This document shows, one piece after another, positions 1 to 7,895 of a stretch of DNA of 39,146 nucleotides; the stretch's first letter is position 1; every line of letters begins with the position of its first letter. Where the stretch lies: NCBI GenBank assembly GCA_964642165.1, contig CAZXOC010000031.1, positions 1 to 39,146 of the forward strand, in the 5' to 3' direction. The stretch is from CAYRVX01 sp964642165 (GTDB taxonomy: Bacteria > Planctomycetota > Phycisphaerae > SM23-33). A model generated the notes under the pieces. That model was not told where the DNA came from and ran no database searches. It worked only from the letters and a program-made list of their open reading frames with translations. A program made the position numbers and the translations under genes.

Positions 1-44
1 GGCGCGGGCCGGCGCCGCCGCTGGGACCGCGGGGGCCGTTCCGG

Positions 45-50
45 TATGAT
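45..50 (+). promoter_or_regulatory. Possible -10 element (TATGAT) of the first sulfatase gene
   Basis: TATGAT stands out in extremely GC-rich sequence, 72 bases before the start codon at 123, and matches the bacterial -10 consensus at five of six positions. No convincing -35 box lies 16-18 bases upstream. The call rests on the motif, its position, and the same pattern before other genes here. Confidence 0.3.
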
Positions 51-122
51 CCGGGCAGGCACGACACGACGCGAGCACGCGTCGGTGGGGCGGGCGCATT
101 GGCGCCGCCGCAAGGAGACAGC

Positions 123-1541
123 ATGGCCGAGCGACCGAACATCGTGTTCATCATGGCCGACGACATGGGCTACGGGGACGTCGGCTGCTACAACGCCGAC
201 AGCCGGATCCCCACGCCGCACATGGACCGCCTGGCGGGCGAGGGCATGCGCTTCACCGACGCGCACTCCTCGTCGGCGGTCTGCACCCCCAGCCGCTACA
301 GCGTGCTCACCGGGCGCTACTGCTGGCGGGCGGCGCTGAAGCGCGGCGTGAACGGGGGCTTCTCGCTGCCGCTGATCGACCCGTCGCGGCTGACGGTGGC
401 GTCGCTGCTGAAGCGCCACGGCTACGCGACGGCGGCAGTGGGCAAGTGGCACGTCGGGCTGGAGTTCCAGCCCGCCGCCGGGAGCGAGCACCGCCGGGCC
501 GACCCGAACAACTGGTCCGATGAGGGGCATTGGGACTACGCCCGCCCCTTCCTCGGCGGGCCGACGGCGCTGGGCTTCGACACCTTCTTCGGCATCGCCG
601 GGTCGCTGGACATGCCGCCGTACTGCTTCCTGGAGGACGACCGCACGGTCGGCATCCCGTCCGTCGAGAAGGCCCCCTACAACGTCCAGCAGCGCCAGGG
701 CCTCATGGCGCCCGGCTGGAAGGACGAGGAGGTCGACACCGCCTTCGCCGCCCGCGCCGTCGCGTGGCTGGAGAAGGTCGTCGGCGAGGACCCCGACCGC
801 CCGTTCTTCCTGTACCTGACGCCGTCGGCGCCGCATCGACCGTGCGTGCCGCCGGACTGGGCTCGCGGCGCCAGCCGGGCCGGGCCCCGAGGCGACATGG
901 TCTGCGTGGTCGACTACGTCGTCGCCCAGGTGCTCGAGGCCCTCGAGCGGCTGGGCAAGGCCGGCGAGACGCTCGTGATCGTCACGAGCGACAACGGCGC
1001 CCGCCCGTCGGACGTGGACGGCGAGACCCACGGGCACAAGTCCTGCGGCGAGCTGCGCGGCTACAAGGCCGACATCTGGGACGGCGGGCATCGCGAGCCG
1101 TTCCTGGTCCGCTGGCCGGGGCGCGTCCAGCCCGGAAGCGTCCGCGACGAGACCGTCTGCCTGGGCGATCTCCTGGCCACCGTGGCGGGCATCCTCGGCG
1201 ACGATCTGCCCCAGCACGCCGGCGAGGACAGCGTCAGCTTCCTGCCCGTCCTGCTCGGCGAGCCGGGCGATCGGCCCGTCCGCGAGGCCATCGTCCATCA
1301 CTCGGTCGACGGGATGTTCTCCATCCGCCAGGGGCGGTGGAAGCTGATCCTCGGCCTGGGCTCCGGCGGCTTCACCGACCCGCGCCGGGAGGAGCCCGCC
1401 CCCGGCGGCCCGGCCGGGCAGCTCTACGACATGGAGGCCGACCCCGCCGAAACCACCAATCTCTGGGACGAGCACCCGGACGTCGTCGAGCGCCTGACGG
1501 CGCGGCTGGATGGCTGCCGGACCGCCGGCCGAAGCCGGTAG
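123..1541 (+). CDS. Sulfatase (arylsulfatase-like), no export signal
   Basis: A 472-residue sulfatase of the alkaline-phosphatase-like fold, hydrolysing sulfate esters, probably on sugars. The N-terminal metal pair is in the MADDMGYGD stretch (Asp13, Asp14). The signature CTPSR begins at Cys54, the residue that would be oxidised to formylglycine, and is followed by LTGRY. VTSDNGARP in the second half supplies the usual Asp-Asn metal ligands, and the end (LYDMEADPAETTNL) is the typical sulfatase C-terminal strand. The ATG at 123 is chosen because AAGGAGA lies just upstream and the sulfatase fold begins at residue 4. The in-frame GTG-type extension back to 99 adds nothing recognisable. There is no Sec, Tat or lipoprotein leader, unlike the two other sulfatases here, so as annotated the enzyme is cytoplasmic. 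Length is normal. Substrate cannot be told from sequence. Confidence 0.93.
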   Translation: MAERPNIVFIMADDMGYGDVGCYNADSRIPTPHMDRLAGEGMRFTDAHSSSAVCTPSRYSVLTGRYCWRAALKRGVNGGFSLPLIDPSRLTVASLLKRHGYATAAVGKWHVGLEFQPAAGSEHRRADPNNWSDEGHWDYARPFLGGPTALGFDTFFGIAGSLDMPPYCFLEDDRTVGIPSVEKAPYNVQQRQGLMAPGWKDEEVDTAFAARAVAWLEKVVGEDPDRPFFLYLTPSAPHRPCVPPDWARGASRAGPRGDMVCVVDYVVAQVLEALERLGKAGETLVIVTSDNGARPSDVDGETHGHKSCGELRGYKADIWDGGHREPFLVRWPGRVQPGSVRDETVCLGDLLATVAGILGDDLPQHAGEDSVSFLPVLLGEPGDRPVREAIVHHSVDGMFSIRQGRWKLILGLGSGGFTDPRREEPAPGGPAGQLYDMEADPAETTNLWDEHPDVVERLTARLDGCRTAGRSR

Positions 1542-1632
1542 ACGCGCCCCCGAACCGCTGTCACGACGCGCGAGGAGAGGCCGGTCCGGGCCGTTCAGGA
1601 AACGGCTCGAAGACGAGCGGAACCCGAGCGGG

Positions 1633-1638
1633 TACATT
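1633..1638 (+). promoter_or_regulatory. Possible -10 element (TACATT) of the second sulfatase gene
   Basis: TACATT is the only AT-rich hexamer in the 129-base gap after the first sulfatase and ends 32 bases before the ATG at 1671. AAGACG at 1610-1615 is a weak -35 candidate (three of six consensus bases). Confidence 0.3.
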
Positions 1639-1670
1639 GCACGGCCGTGACGGTCGTCGGAGAGACGCCC

Positions 1671-3311
1671 ATGCCCAACATCCAGCCCGGACGGACCGGC
1701 AGGCGGGAGTTCCTGCGGACGGCGTGCGGAGCGGCCGCGACGGGCGCCTTGGCGGGGGCGCTTCCGCGAGCAAGTCACGCCGCCGAGGCCGGGCGACCCA
1801 ACATCCTGTGGCTGATGACCGACGAGCACCGGTGGGACGCCGTGGGTGCCTGCGGGCGGCACGCGTGGTTCCGCACGCCGAGCCTGGACCGGCTGGCGGC
1901 GGACGGCGTGCTCTTCCGCGAGGCCTACTGCCAGAGCCCGCTCTGCGTCGGCTCGCGGATGTCGATGCTCACGGGGCGCTACCCGCACCACACGGGCGTG
2001 TACGGCTTCGAGGTCTCGCACGGCGACGCCCCCTTCGCCGTGCCGTTCTTCACCGAGCTGCTGCACCGCGGCGGCTACCAGGTCGTCAGCTTCGGCAAGG
2101 AGCACCACCACCGGCTGGCGTCGAAGGACAAGCCCCTCACGGCCAACCGGCGCTGGTACAACCTGCGATCCGCCTTCCCGACGAAGGACTTCCACTCGTG
2201 GGGGCGCCTGGGAATCCAGGAGGCCAATCCCTCGGCGCTGCTCAAGGGCGCCGACCGCGAGAAGGAGCTCGGCGTCCTCCGCCGGTACCTCACGAAGAAG
2301 AAGCTCATCATCGGGGGCACCAACCCGGTCGGCCCGGACGAGACGCTCTCGGCGCACCTGACGAGGCGCGCCCTTCGCTACCTGGCCGACGACGCCCGGA
2401 AGGACCAGCCGCTGCTGCTGCGCGTCTCCTACATCTACCCGCACACGCCGGTCCTCCCGCCGGCGTCGTTCCAGAAACTGTACGATCCGGCCGCCATCCC
2501 GCTGCCGAGGCTGACGGACGCGGAGCGGAAGAGCTTCGGCCGCCAGACGCGCTACGCCTACGAGCAGCTCCGCGTCCACGGCATGAAGGAGGCCGAGATC
2601 CGCAGAATGCGGGCCGACTACTTCGGCCTCGCCACGTACATCGACACGCAGATCGGGCGCGTGATCGACGCGTTCAAGGCCTTCTGCGGCAGCCGGCCGT
2701 GGCTGATCGTCTTCCATCCCGACCACGGCACCAAGCTCGGCGAGCACGGCATGCACGAGAAGTTCACCTTCTACGACGAGTCCGTGCACGTGCCGCTGAT
2801 CGCCGCCTCGTCGGACGGGCGCCTGCCCCGCGGCAAGGCCTGCGAGGACCTCGTCGAGCTGGTGGACCTGGCGGCGACCTTCCTGAACGCCGCCGGCGTG
2901 AAGCGTCCGGACCACCTGGAGGGCCGGGACCTGGCCGACACGGCCGCCGGGCGCGTGACGCCGCGGACGGAGGTCATCAGCGAGAAGCAGACGTACGGCC
3001 GCCGGGCGATGCTGCGGACGAAGCGCTGGTCGTTCGAGATGCAGGTCAGCCCCGAGCCCGTCAAGGGCCGGCGGCTCGCGCCGGACGAGATGACCTGGGC
3101 CGGTAGGCGCCCGCTGGCCGAGCTGGACGCGAGCCTCTTCGACCGCCGCAACGACCCCGCCGAATGCCGCAACCTCGCCGGCGAGGCCCGGCATGGGGAC
3201 CTCTGCGAGGCCCTTCGCCGCCGCCTGGTCGCGCGCGTCTTCCCGCCCGGCCGCGTCGAGCACAACTGGTACAAGGAAGTCCCCCCGCGCCCGGACCCGA
3301 GGAAGGCCTGA
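1671..3311 (+). CDS. Tat-exported sulfatase with atypical CVGSR active-site motif
   Basis: A 546-residue sulfatase. It begins with a Tat-type leader: RRxFLR with the twin arginines at 11-12, an Ala/Gly-rich stretch and a likely cut near SHAAEA, so export is folded and periplasmic. The sulfatase domain starts at PNILWLMTDEHRWD (about 43-56), a variant of the Asp-Asp-x-Arg metal motif seen in choline-sulfatase/IdsA-like groups. The catalytic cysteine is Cys92 in C-V-G-S-R followed by LTGRY. The canonical signature is C/S-x-P/A-x-R, so Gly replaces the usual Pro. HPDHGTKLGEHG supplies the second metal site and the His/Lys that follow. The ATG at 1671 is preferred over the GTG at 1647 because GGAGAG lies 6 bases upstream. 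It follows the first sulfatase after 129 bases. Whether the odd motif is matured to formylglycine is unknown. Confidence 0.92.
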   Translation: MPNIQPGRTGRREFLRTACGAAATGALAGALPRASHAAEAGRPNILWLMTDEHRWDAVGACGRHAWFRTPSLDRLAADGVLFREAYCQSPLCVGSRMSMLTGRYPHHTGVYGFEVSHGDAPFAVPFFTELLHRGGYQVVSFGKEHHHRLASKDKPLTANRRWYNLRSAFPTKDFHSWGRLGIQEANPSALLKGADREKELGVLRRYLTKKKLIIGGTNPVGPDETLSAHLTRRALRYLADDARKDQPLLLRVSYIYPHTPVLPPASFQKLYDPAAIPLPRLTDAERKSFGRQTRYAYEQLRVHGMKEAEIRRMRADYFGLATYIDTQIGRVIDAFKAFCGSRPWLIVFHPDHGTKLGEHGMHEKFTFYDESVHVPLIAASSDGRLPRGKACEDLVELVDLAATFLNAAGVKRPDHLEGRDLADTAAGRVTPRTEVISEKQTYGRRAMLRTKRWSFEMQVSPEPVKGRRLAPDEMTWAGRRPLAELDASLFDRRNDPAECRNLAGEARHGDLCEALRRRLVARVFPPGRVEHNWYKEVPPRPDPRKA

Positions 3312-3410
3312 CCCGGCGGCAGACAGGCCCGGGCGGCCGCGCCGGGTGTTCCAGAATTCAGGCAATCGTCTGCTGTAGTTCGCCGCCTCAGAGGCCCGGA
3401 GAGGAAGCCA

Positions 3411-6098
3411 ATGGATTCCCGGCGAGAGAGCCGATCCCGTGCCCTCGCGTTCGTTCTGGCCCCGCTGCTGGCCGCGCCCGCGTCCCTTGCGGCCGAGTCG
3501 CACGTCATTCCCGCGCGGAACCATGCGGCCAGGAGCAGGAACGTCGTCCCCATCGAGACGCGCTGGGACGGGCTCGTGGTCTGCCACGGCGCCAACGGCA
3601 TGCAGCAGTGGGACGTTACGGTCGGCAAGGCCGGGCCGTACTACATCCACTTCGAGTACGCGTCGGGCCAGCAGCGCCCGGTCCGGCTGTTCATCAACGA
3701 CGAGCAGCAGAAGGGGCGCTTCCTCGCCCGCAACACCGGGGGGTTCTTCGCGAAGGACTTGCGGTGGGACACCTGCGGCCCCTTCAAGCTGTCGAAGGGC
3801 AAGAACGCGATCCGGATCGTCGCGGTCGGCCAGACGCCGCACCTGGCCGGCCTGGTCGTCTCCGACCGGCGCAAGCGCCCGCCCAAGACGGTCTTCGCCA
3901 AGCTGTTTCCCAGGAAACCGGCGGTTGACCTGGTCGGGCCGATCAACGAGGACACGGCCGCGACGCGCGAGAAGCTGCGCCGCCTCCTGCCCGGCGTGAG
4001 CGAGATCCTGTTCGTTCGCCGCTACACGCTGCAGTCGTCCCACTACTACACGGACTTCATCGACGGGTGCCGCCAGTTCGGCGGGAACCTGTGCGCCCTG
4101 TCGCTTGGCGACGGCACGGTTCGTCAGCTCGCGCCCTCGCTGTCGCACGGCATCTTCGGGCGGTGCGACCTGTCGTACGACGCCAGGAAGGCCGTCTTCG
4201 GCTGGAAGGAAAACCTGGACGTGGGGTTCCGCATCTGGGAGGTCGGCATCGACGGCAAGGGGCTTCGTCAACTGACGTTCCCGCCCGAGGACGAGGCGGC
4301 GCGGATCGAGAAGTACAAGCTCGACAGGGGCCGGGGCTGGGTCTACAAGCATCACACCGACGACATGCATCCCTGCTATCTCCCCGACGGCGGGATCTGC
4401 TTCGTCTCCAGCCGGTGCGAGTACGGCATCCTCTGCGACGGGCCGGACAAGCTGACGACCACCGTGCTGTACCGCATGGACGGCGACGGGAAGAACATCC
4501 GGAAGCTCTCGGACAACTCCGTCAGCGAATCGGCGCCGAGCGTGATCCCCGACGGGCGCATCCTCTACACCCGCTGGGAGTACGTGGACAACGGCTCGGT
4601 GACGAATAAGGGCCTCTGGGCCGTCCGCCCCGACGGGACGGGCTCCGAGGAAGTCTACGGCATGAGCATCGCGTTCCCGTCGGTCTTCAACGTCGGGCGC
4701 GTCGTCCCCGGGCGCAGCAACCTCTTCGTCGCGATCGGCGCCCCGCACATGCCGGTCGGCGTCGGCACGCTCATGCTGGTCGACGCGGAACTCGACCGCC
4801 GCACGGGCGAGGGCGTTACGTACGTCACGCCCGAGGTCGACGTCCGCCACCAGTGGGGCTGGGACAACGTCCCCGGCGGGGCGACCAAGCCCATCCCGCC
4901 CGAGATGCAGGCCGGACGGGACGGCCGCGGCAACACGGATCGCGGGCCGCTCTACATGGACCCCTACCCGCTCTCGGCCTCGCGGCTCCTCGTCTCCTTC
5001 AACCCGCGCGAGAGGTGGAACGTCCCCAACGCGTACGGCCTGTACCTCCTCCACCGCAAGGGCACGAAGGACCTGCTGCTGCGGGACGGCGAGTACTCCT
5101 CCTGGATGCCGATCCCCATCCGCGCGAGGCCCAGGCCGCCGATCCCGCGCGGCATGGTGGACGCGAGCCTCGCCGGGCGGGGACTGGCCCGCGTGGTCGT
5201 GGCGGACGTCCATCGCGGGCTGGACAACGTCTCCCCCGGCACGATCAAGTTCCTCCGGATCAACGAGCACGTCCCGCGCCCGTGGGCGTCGCGGCGGTTC
5301 TGGGGCGGCGACGCCTACGACCAGCAGCACTCCGTGGTCTCCCGCAACGCGCATCTCGGCCTCAAGATCCAGCACGGCACCGTCCCGGTGGAGGCCGACG
5401 GGTCGGCGCATTTCCTGGTCCAGGCCGACAGGAACATCTTCTTCCAGGCCCTCGACGCCAACTACGTGGAGGTGCAGCGGGAGCGCACCTTCGTGAACTA
5501 CCGGCCGGGCGAGGTGCGGTCGTGCGTCGGGTGTCACGAACGGCCGCGGGAACTGTCCAACGCGATCGCCGGGGCCGCCACGCTGGCTCTGCGCAGGGCT
5601 CCCGACGAGCCGGGCCCGCAGCCGGGCGAGGTCTCGGGCGCCCGGCCGCTGGCCTACGAGGTGGACGTCCAGCCCGTCTGGGACAAGCACTGCGTTCGCT
5701 GTCACGGGGGCGAGAAGACCGAAGGCAAGCTCGACCTGACGGGCGAGCGGACGGCGCTGTTCAACCGTTCGTACGAGGCCATCCTCAGCCGGAAGCTGAT
5801 CCCCATCCTCGGCGAGAACCACCCCAAGGCGGGAAACAACCACTACGTGCCGCCGTACCGCCTGGGAACCTACACCAGCAAGCTGTGGAAGTTCCTCGAC
5901 GAGAAGCACTACGACGTCAAGCTGACGGCCGCCGAGCGGATCCGCGTCACGACGTGGATCGACTCGAACGGGCAGTACCACGGGGCGTACTACGGCCGGA
6001 AGAACCTCCGCTACAAGGACCACCCGAACTTCCGCCCGGTGCTCACGTTCGAGCGGTCGCACGCCAGGACGGCGCCGCGGCCCGACGATGAGCGCTGA
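3411..6098 (+). CDS. Secreted HzsA-like protein: sandwich domain, propeller and two c-type haem motifs
   Basis: An 895-residue secreted protein of the family related to hydrazine synthase alpha subunit (HzsA), which has many copies in non-anammox planctomycetes. Order: Sec signal peptide (about 1-28), a beta-sandwich/carbohydrate-binding-like region (about 30-150), a TolB/PD40-like propeller (about 185-650) opening with the family-typical LFVRRYTLQSSHYYTDF, then a cytochrome-c-like end with two CxxCH motifs, Cys705-V-G-Cys-His and Cys761-V-R-Cys-His. Two covalent haems in the periplasm are expected. The start at 3411 has GAGAGGAAG just upstream. A possible -10 box (TGTAGT) lies at 3374-3379. 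It follows the sulfatase by 99 bases on the same strand. Hydrazine synthesis is not claimed: no other anammox gene is present. Function in this group is unknown; redox chemistry on a carbohydrate-derived substrate is only a guess from context. Confidence 0.85.
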   Translation: MDSRRESRSRALAFVLAPLLAAPASLAAESHVIPARNHAARSRNVVPIETRWDGLVVCHGANGMQQWDVTVGKAGPYYIHFEYASGQQRPVRLFINDEQQKGRFLARNTGGFFAKDLRWDTCGPFKLSKGKNAIRIVAVGQTPHLAGLVVSDRRKRPPKTVFAKLFPRKPAVDLVGPINEDTAATREKLRRLLPGVSEILFVRRYTLQSSHYYTDFIDGCRQFGGNLCALSLGDGTVRQLAPSLSHGIFGRCDLSYDARKAVFGWKENLDVGFRIWEVGIDGKGLRQLTFPPEDEAARIEKYKLDRGRGWVYKHHTDDMHPCYLPDGGICFVSSRCEYGILCDGPDKLTTTVLYRMDGDGKNIRKLSDNSVSESAPSVIPDGRILYTRWEYVDNGSVTNKGLWAVRPDGTGSEEVYGMSIAFPSVFNVGRVVPGRSNLFVAIGAPHMPVGVGTLMLVDAELDRRTGEGVTYVTPEVDVRHQWGWDNVPGGATKPIPPEMQAGRDGRGNTDRGPLYMDPYPLSASRLLVSFNPRERWNVPNAYGLYLLHRKGTKDLLLRDGEYSSWMPIPIRARPRPPIPRGMVDASLAGRGLARVVVADVHRGLDNVSPGTIKFLRINEHVPRPWASRRFWGGDAYDQQHSVVSRNAHLGLKIQHGTVPVEADGSAHFLVQADRNIFFQALDANYVEVQRERTFVNYRPGEVRSCVGCHERPRELSNAIAGAATLALRRAPDEPGPQPGEVSGARPLAYEVDVQPVWDKHCVRCHGGEKTEGKLDLTGERTALFNRSYEAILSRKLIPILGENHPKAGNNHYVPPYRLGTYTSKLWKFLDEKHYDVKLTAAERIRVTTWIDSNGQYHGAYYGRKNLRYKDHPNFRPVLTFERSHARTAPRPDDER

Positions 6099-6111
6099 GC
6101 CGCCGCGGCAG

Positions 6112-6128
6112 GAGGCCGGTCAGGCCTC
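6112..6128. terminator. Small hairpin between convergent genes
   Basis: GAGGCC, a five-base loop, then GGCCTC form a perfect 6-bp stem in the 21-base gap between the convergent haem-protein and radical SAM genes, running over the latter's stop codon. The short stem and lack of a T tract make this a weak candidate for a shared terminator. Confidence 0.25.
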
Positions 6129-7169
6129 GAGGCCCCAGCGGTAGAACTGCGTCGGGCGCAGCTCGGCGAAGTCGCCGGCGGCGGCGAGGTGGCGGCGGAC
6201 GTCGAGGCACAGGTCGCACTTCGAGACGTACCCGTCGTCGCGATCGCGGTAGCCTCGGTCCCGGGCGAAGCGCAGCAGCCCCGCCATGTCACCCGAGACC
6301 AGGTGCGTCAGGATCGGCCTGGCGCCGGCGTCGATGCCCCCGGCCAGCAGCGCGTCGAGGTTTCGCCAGTCCCCCAGCGACAGCCCGCCGCAGTAGCCCG
6401 GCATGAAGTTGCCATAGTTGTCGAAGTGGTTGTGCCACTCCCGCAGCACGGGCGGGGCGCAGGGCACGTCGAGGAAGCGCGCGGCGGGACGGGCCGGGAA
6501 GGCGTCGCGCAGCCGCAGCGCCGCCCGCCCCATCAGGAACAGCTCCGCGCGGCGGACGAACTGGCGGTTGCCCGTGCGGGCGATGTACTGCTCCAGGGGC
6601 AGCGTGCCGCTCAGCCCCATCCGCCGGAACTCGCGCCAGTACTCCTGCTGGTAGACGAACACGTTTCGCTCGAAGACCTCGACGCTGATCCGCACGCAGC
6701 GCTCGGTCCGCTCGAACGGGACGAACTCCGCGAAGAACGGGTTCACCGAGACCATGATCCCCCGCAGCCCGGCGCGGCGAAGGGCCGAGAGCTTCCGGCG
6801 CGTCGCCTCGTCGGCGGTGCACCAGAAGCCGTTGGTCTCCACGAAGGTGGAGGGGATGCCGGCGGCCTCCGCCAGGGCCACCGCGCGCAGCAGCAGCTCG
6901 AAGTTCAGGAACGGCTCGCCGCCGGTGAAGTGCAGGCCGTGGTTCAGGCTGATCGCGTCGCGCCCCCACGGGCTCGGCTGGATCCGCCCGGCGAGCTGCG
7001 CCAGGCCCCGCTCGAGGTCCTCCGGCGAGATCCAGTCGCCCGGCCAGCGCGGGCTGCACGCATACATGCAGTGGCGGCACGCCGCCGAGCAGCGGTACGA
7101 CAGCATCACCCCGCCCGAGATGGGCTCGGGAATCGGGATTCGGTCTGGAGGCCCTTGGACGCCAGGCAT
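6120..7169 (-). CDS. Radical SAM protein with SPASM-like C-terminal cysteines
   Basis: A 349-residue cytoplasmic radical SAM enzyme. The 4Fe-4S/SAM motif is Cys27-x3-Cys31-x2-Cys34 (CSAACRHC), followed by the SAM-binding FTGGEPFLNFE stretch. Later cysteines (VPCAPP, YCGG, and a KCDLCLD group near residue 317) suggest an auxiliary cluster as in SPASM/twitch enzymes, which modify peptides or act in cofactor assembly. The start at 7169 is chosen because GGAGAG lies 9 bases upstream and the protein then begins just before the radical SAM domain; the much longer open frame upstream reads antisense-like Arg/Pro-rich sequence. It lies downstream of the pilin-like gene on the same strand, separated by 170 bases with a hairpin. 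A link to modification of that small protein is possible but unproven. The exact subfamily is not recognised. Confidence 0.85.
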   Translation of the reverse strand: MPGVQGPPDRIPIPEPISGGVMLSYRCSAACRHCMYACSPRWPGDWISPEDLERGLAQLAGRIQPSPWGRDAISLNHGLHFTGGEPFLNFELLLRAVALAEAAGIPSTFVETNGFWCTADEATRRKLSALRRAGLRGIMVSVNPFFAEFVPFERTERCVRISVEVFERNVFVYQQEYWREFRRMGLSGTLPLEQYIARTGNRQFVRRAELFLMGRAALRLRDAFPARPAARFLDVPCAPPVLREWHNHFDNYGNFMPGYCGGLSLGDWRNLDALLAGGIDAGARPILTHLVSGDMAGLLRFARDRGYRDRDDGYVSKCDLCLDVRRHLAAAGDFAELRPTQFYRWGLEA

Positions 7170-7247
7170 GGTTCGGCGCTCTCCTGGTCCGGCACGCTCA
7201 GCGGCCTCAGGATACGCCAAGCGAGGGTCCCTTGCCGAGCAGGAAGG

Positions 7248-7267
7248 CCCGGATCCGCCGATCCGGG
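7248..7267 (-). terminator. GC-rich hairpin between pilin-like and radical SAM genes
   Basis: CCCGGAT, six bases, then ATCCGGG is a perfect 7-bp inverted repeat 73 bases past the pilin-like stop codon. It could end or attenuate transcription before the radical SAM gene. No T tract follows. Confidence 0.3.
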
Positions 7268-7339
7268 GCAGCGCGGAGCGATGGGAGGGAGGCGCGGCCG
7301 GTGCAGGTCGGGCGAGCACACGGCGCCGCGCCATCGGCG

Positions 7340-7705
7340 CTAGAACTTGTCCGGCGCGAGCGGCAGGAGGTCGTCGTCCTCGGACGTCCGAAAGCGGACG
7401 TGGACTTCGTACCGGTCGGTATCGGTCCGCAGGAACCTGGCGACGAGGGTCTCGCCGTCGATGATCATCCGGCAGGCGTAGTCGTGGTCCAAGCCCAGCC
7501 CCGGCTTGCCCGTCTCCAGCAGCGACAGGCCCCACGCCGCCGCCTTCTTGAGCTGGTCCGCTCGCTCCGTGCGGACCTGGAGGGACTTCTCCACGCGAAG
7601 CTGGCAAGCGACCTGTTGGTAGGACGCCGTCCAGAGGAGCATCGCCAGCACGAGGAAGATCATCGTGCCGACCAGCGCATGTCCGGTACGTCTCGCGGCA
7701 GTCAT
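7340..7705 (-). CDS. Small pilin-like/PilX-like single-pass membrane protein
   Basis: A 121-residue protein with a positively charged N-terminus (AARRTG), one hydrophobic helix at about 10-28, then a helical stretch with Gln/Arg/Glu (about 32-60) and a short beta-rich tail. The layout resembles PilX- or GspK-like minor pilins, with a possible prepilin peptidase site after Gly8. The conserved Glu at +5 is absent, so processing is uncertain; a plain membrane-anchored protein is the alternative. The ATG at 7705 has GGAAGG upstream. It overlaps by 4 bases (ATGA) with a possible micro-ORF upstream and precedes the radical SAM gene. No other secretion or pilus gene is visible. Confidence 0.7.
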   Translation of the reverse strand: MTAARRTGHALVGTMIFLVLAMLLWTASYQQVACQLRVEKSLQVRTERADQLKKAAAWGLSLLETGKPGLGLDHDYACRMIIDGETLVARFLRTDTDRYEVHVRFRTSEDDDLLPLAPDKF

Positions 7706-7812
7706 ACTACCTTCCGCGCACTCACATGCTCACCAAAGCCCGCGCCCTGCTCGCGGCGCCCACCAACGCAACCCGGCTCGGCAGAGCCCCGCCCCAGTCC
7801 CTGCATCGGCAC
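7702..7812 (-). CDS. Doubtful 36-residue ORF with a perfect ribosome binding site
   Basis: A GTG start at 7812 follows AAAGGAGG (7822-7829) at 9 bases spacing. The frame runs 36 codons and ends in TGA overlapping the ATG of the pilin-like gene (ATGA), the layout of a translationally coupled leader. Against a real gene: the product is Gly/Arg-rich with no motif, and third-position GC is clearly lower than in neighbours. It may be a leader peptide, a remnant of a frameshifted upstream gene, or chance. Confidence 0.22.
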   Translation of the reverse strand: MPMQGLGRGSAEPGCVGGRREQGAGFGEHVSARKVV

Positions 7813-7895
7813 CCCGCCGCACCTCCTTTAGCGGACAATGGATGCGCCTCCGCCCCGGCGGCGGGGGGCGGGGAGGGCGCGGCGGACGGGCTTGC

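Noticed and set aside
530..3106. 858-codon open frame across the first two sulfatase genes
   Set aside because: Reads Arg/Pro/Gly-rich low-complexity sequence with no motif, in another frame of two clear sulfatase genes; an artefact of high GC.
3411..6098. Annotation as true hydrazine synthase and an anammox locus
   Set aside because: Only the alpha-like subunit family is present, with no HzsB/C, hydrazine dehydrogenase or nitrite reductase nearby.
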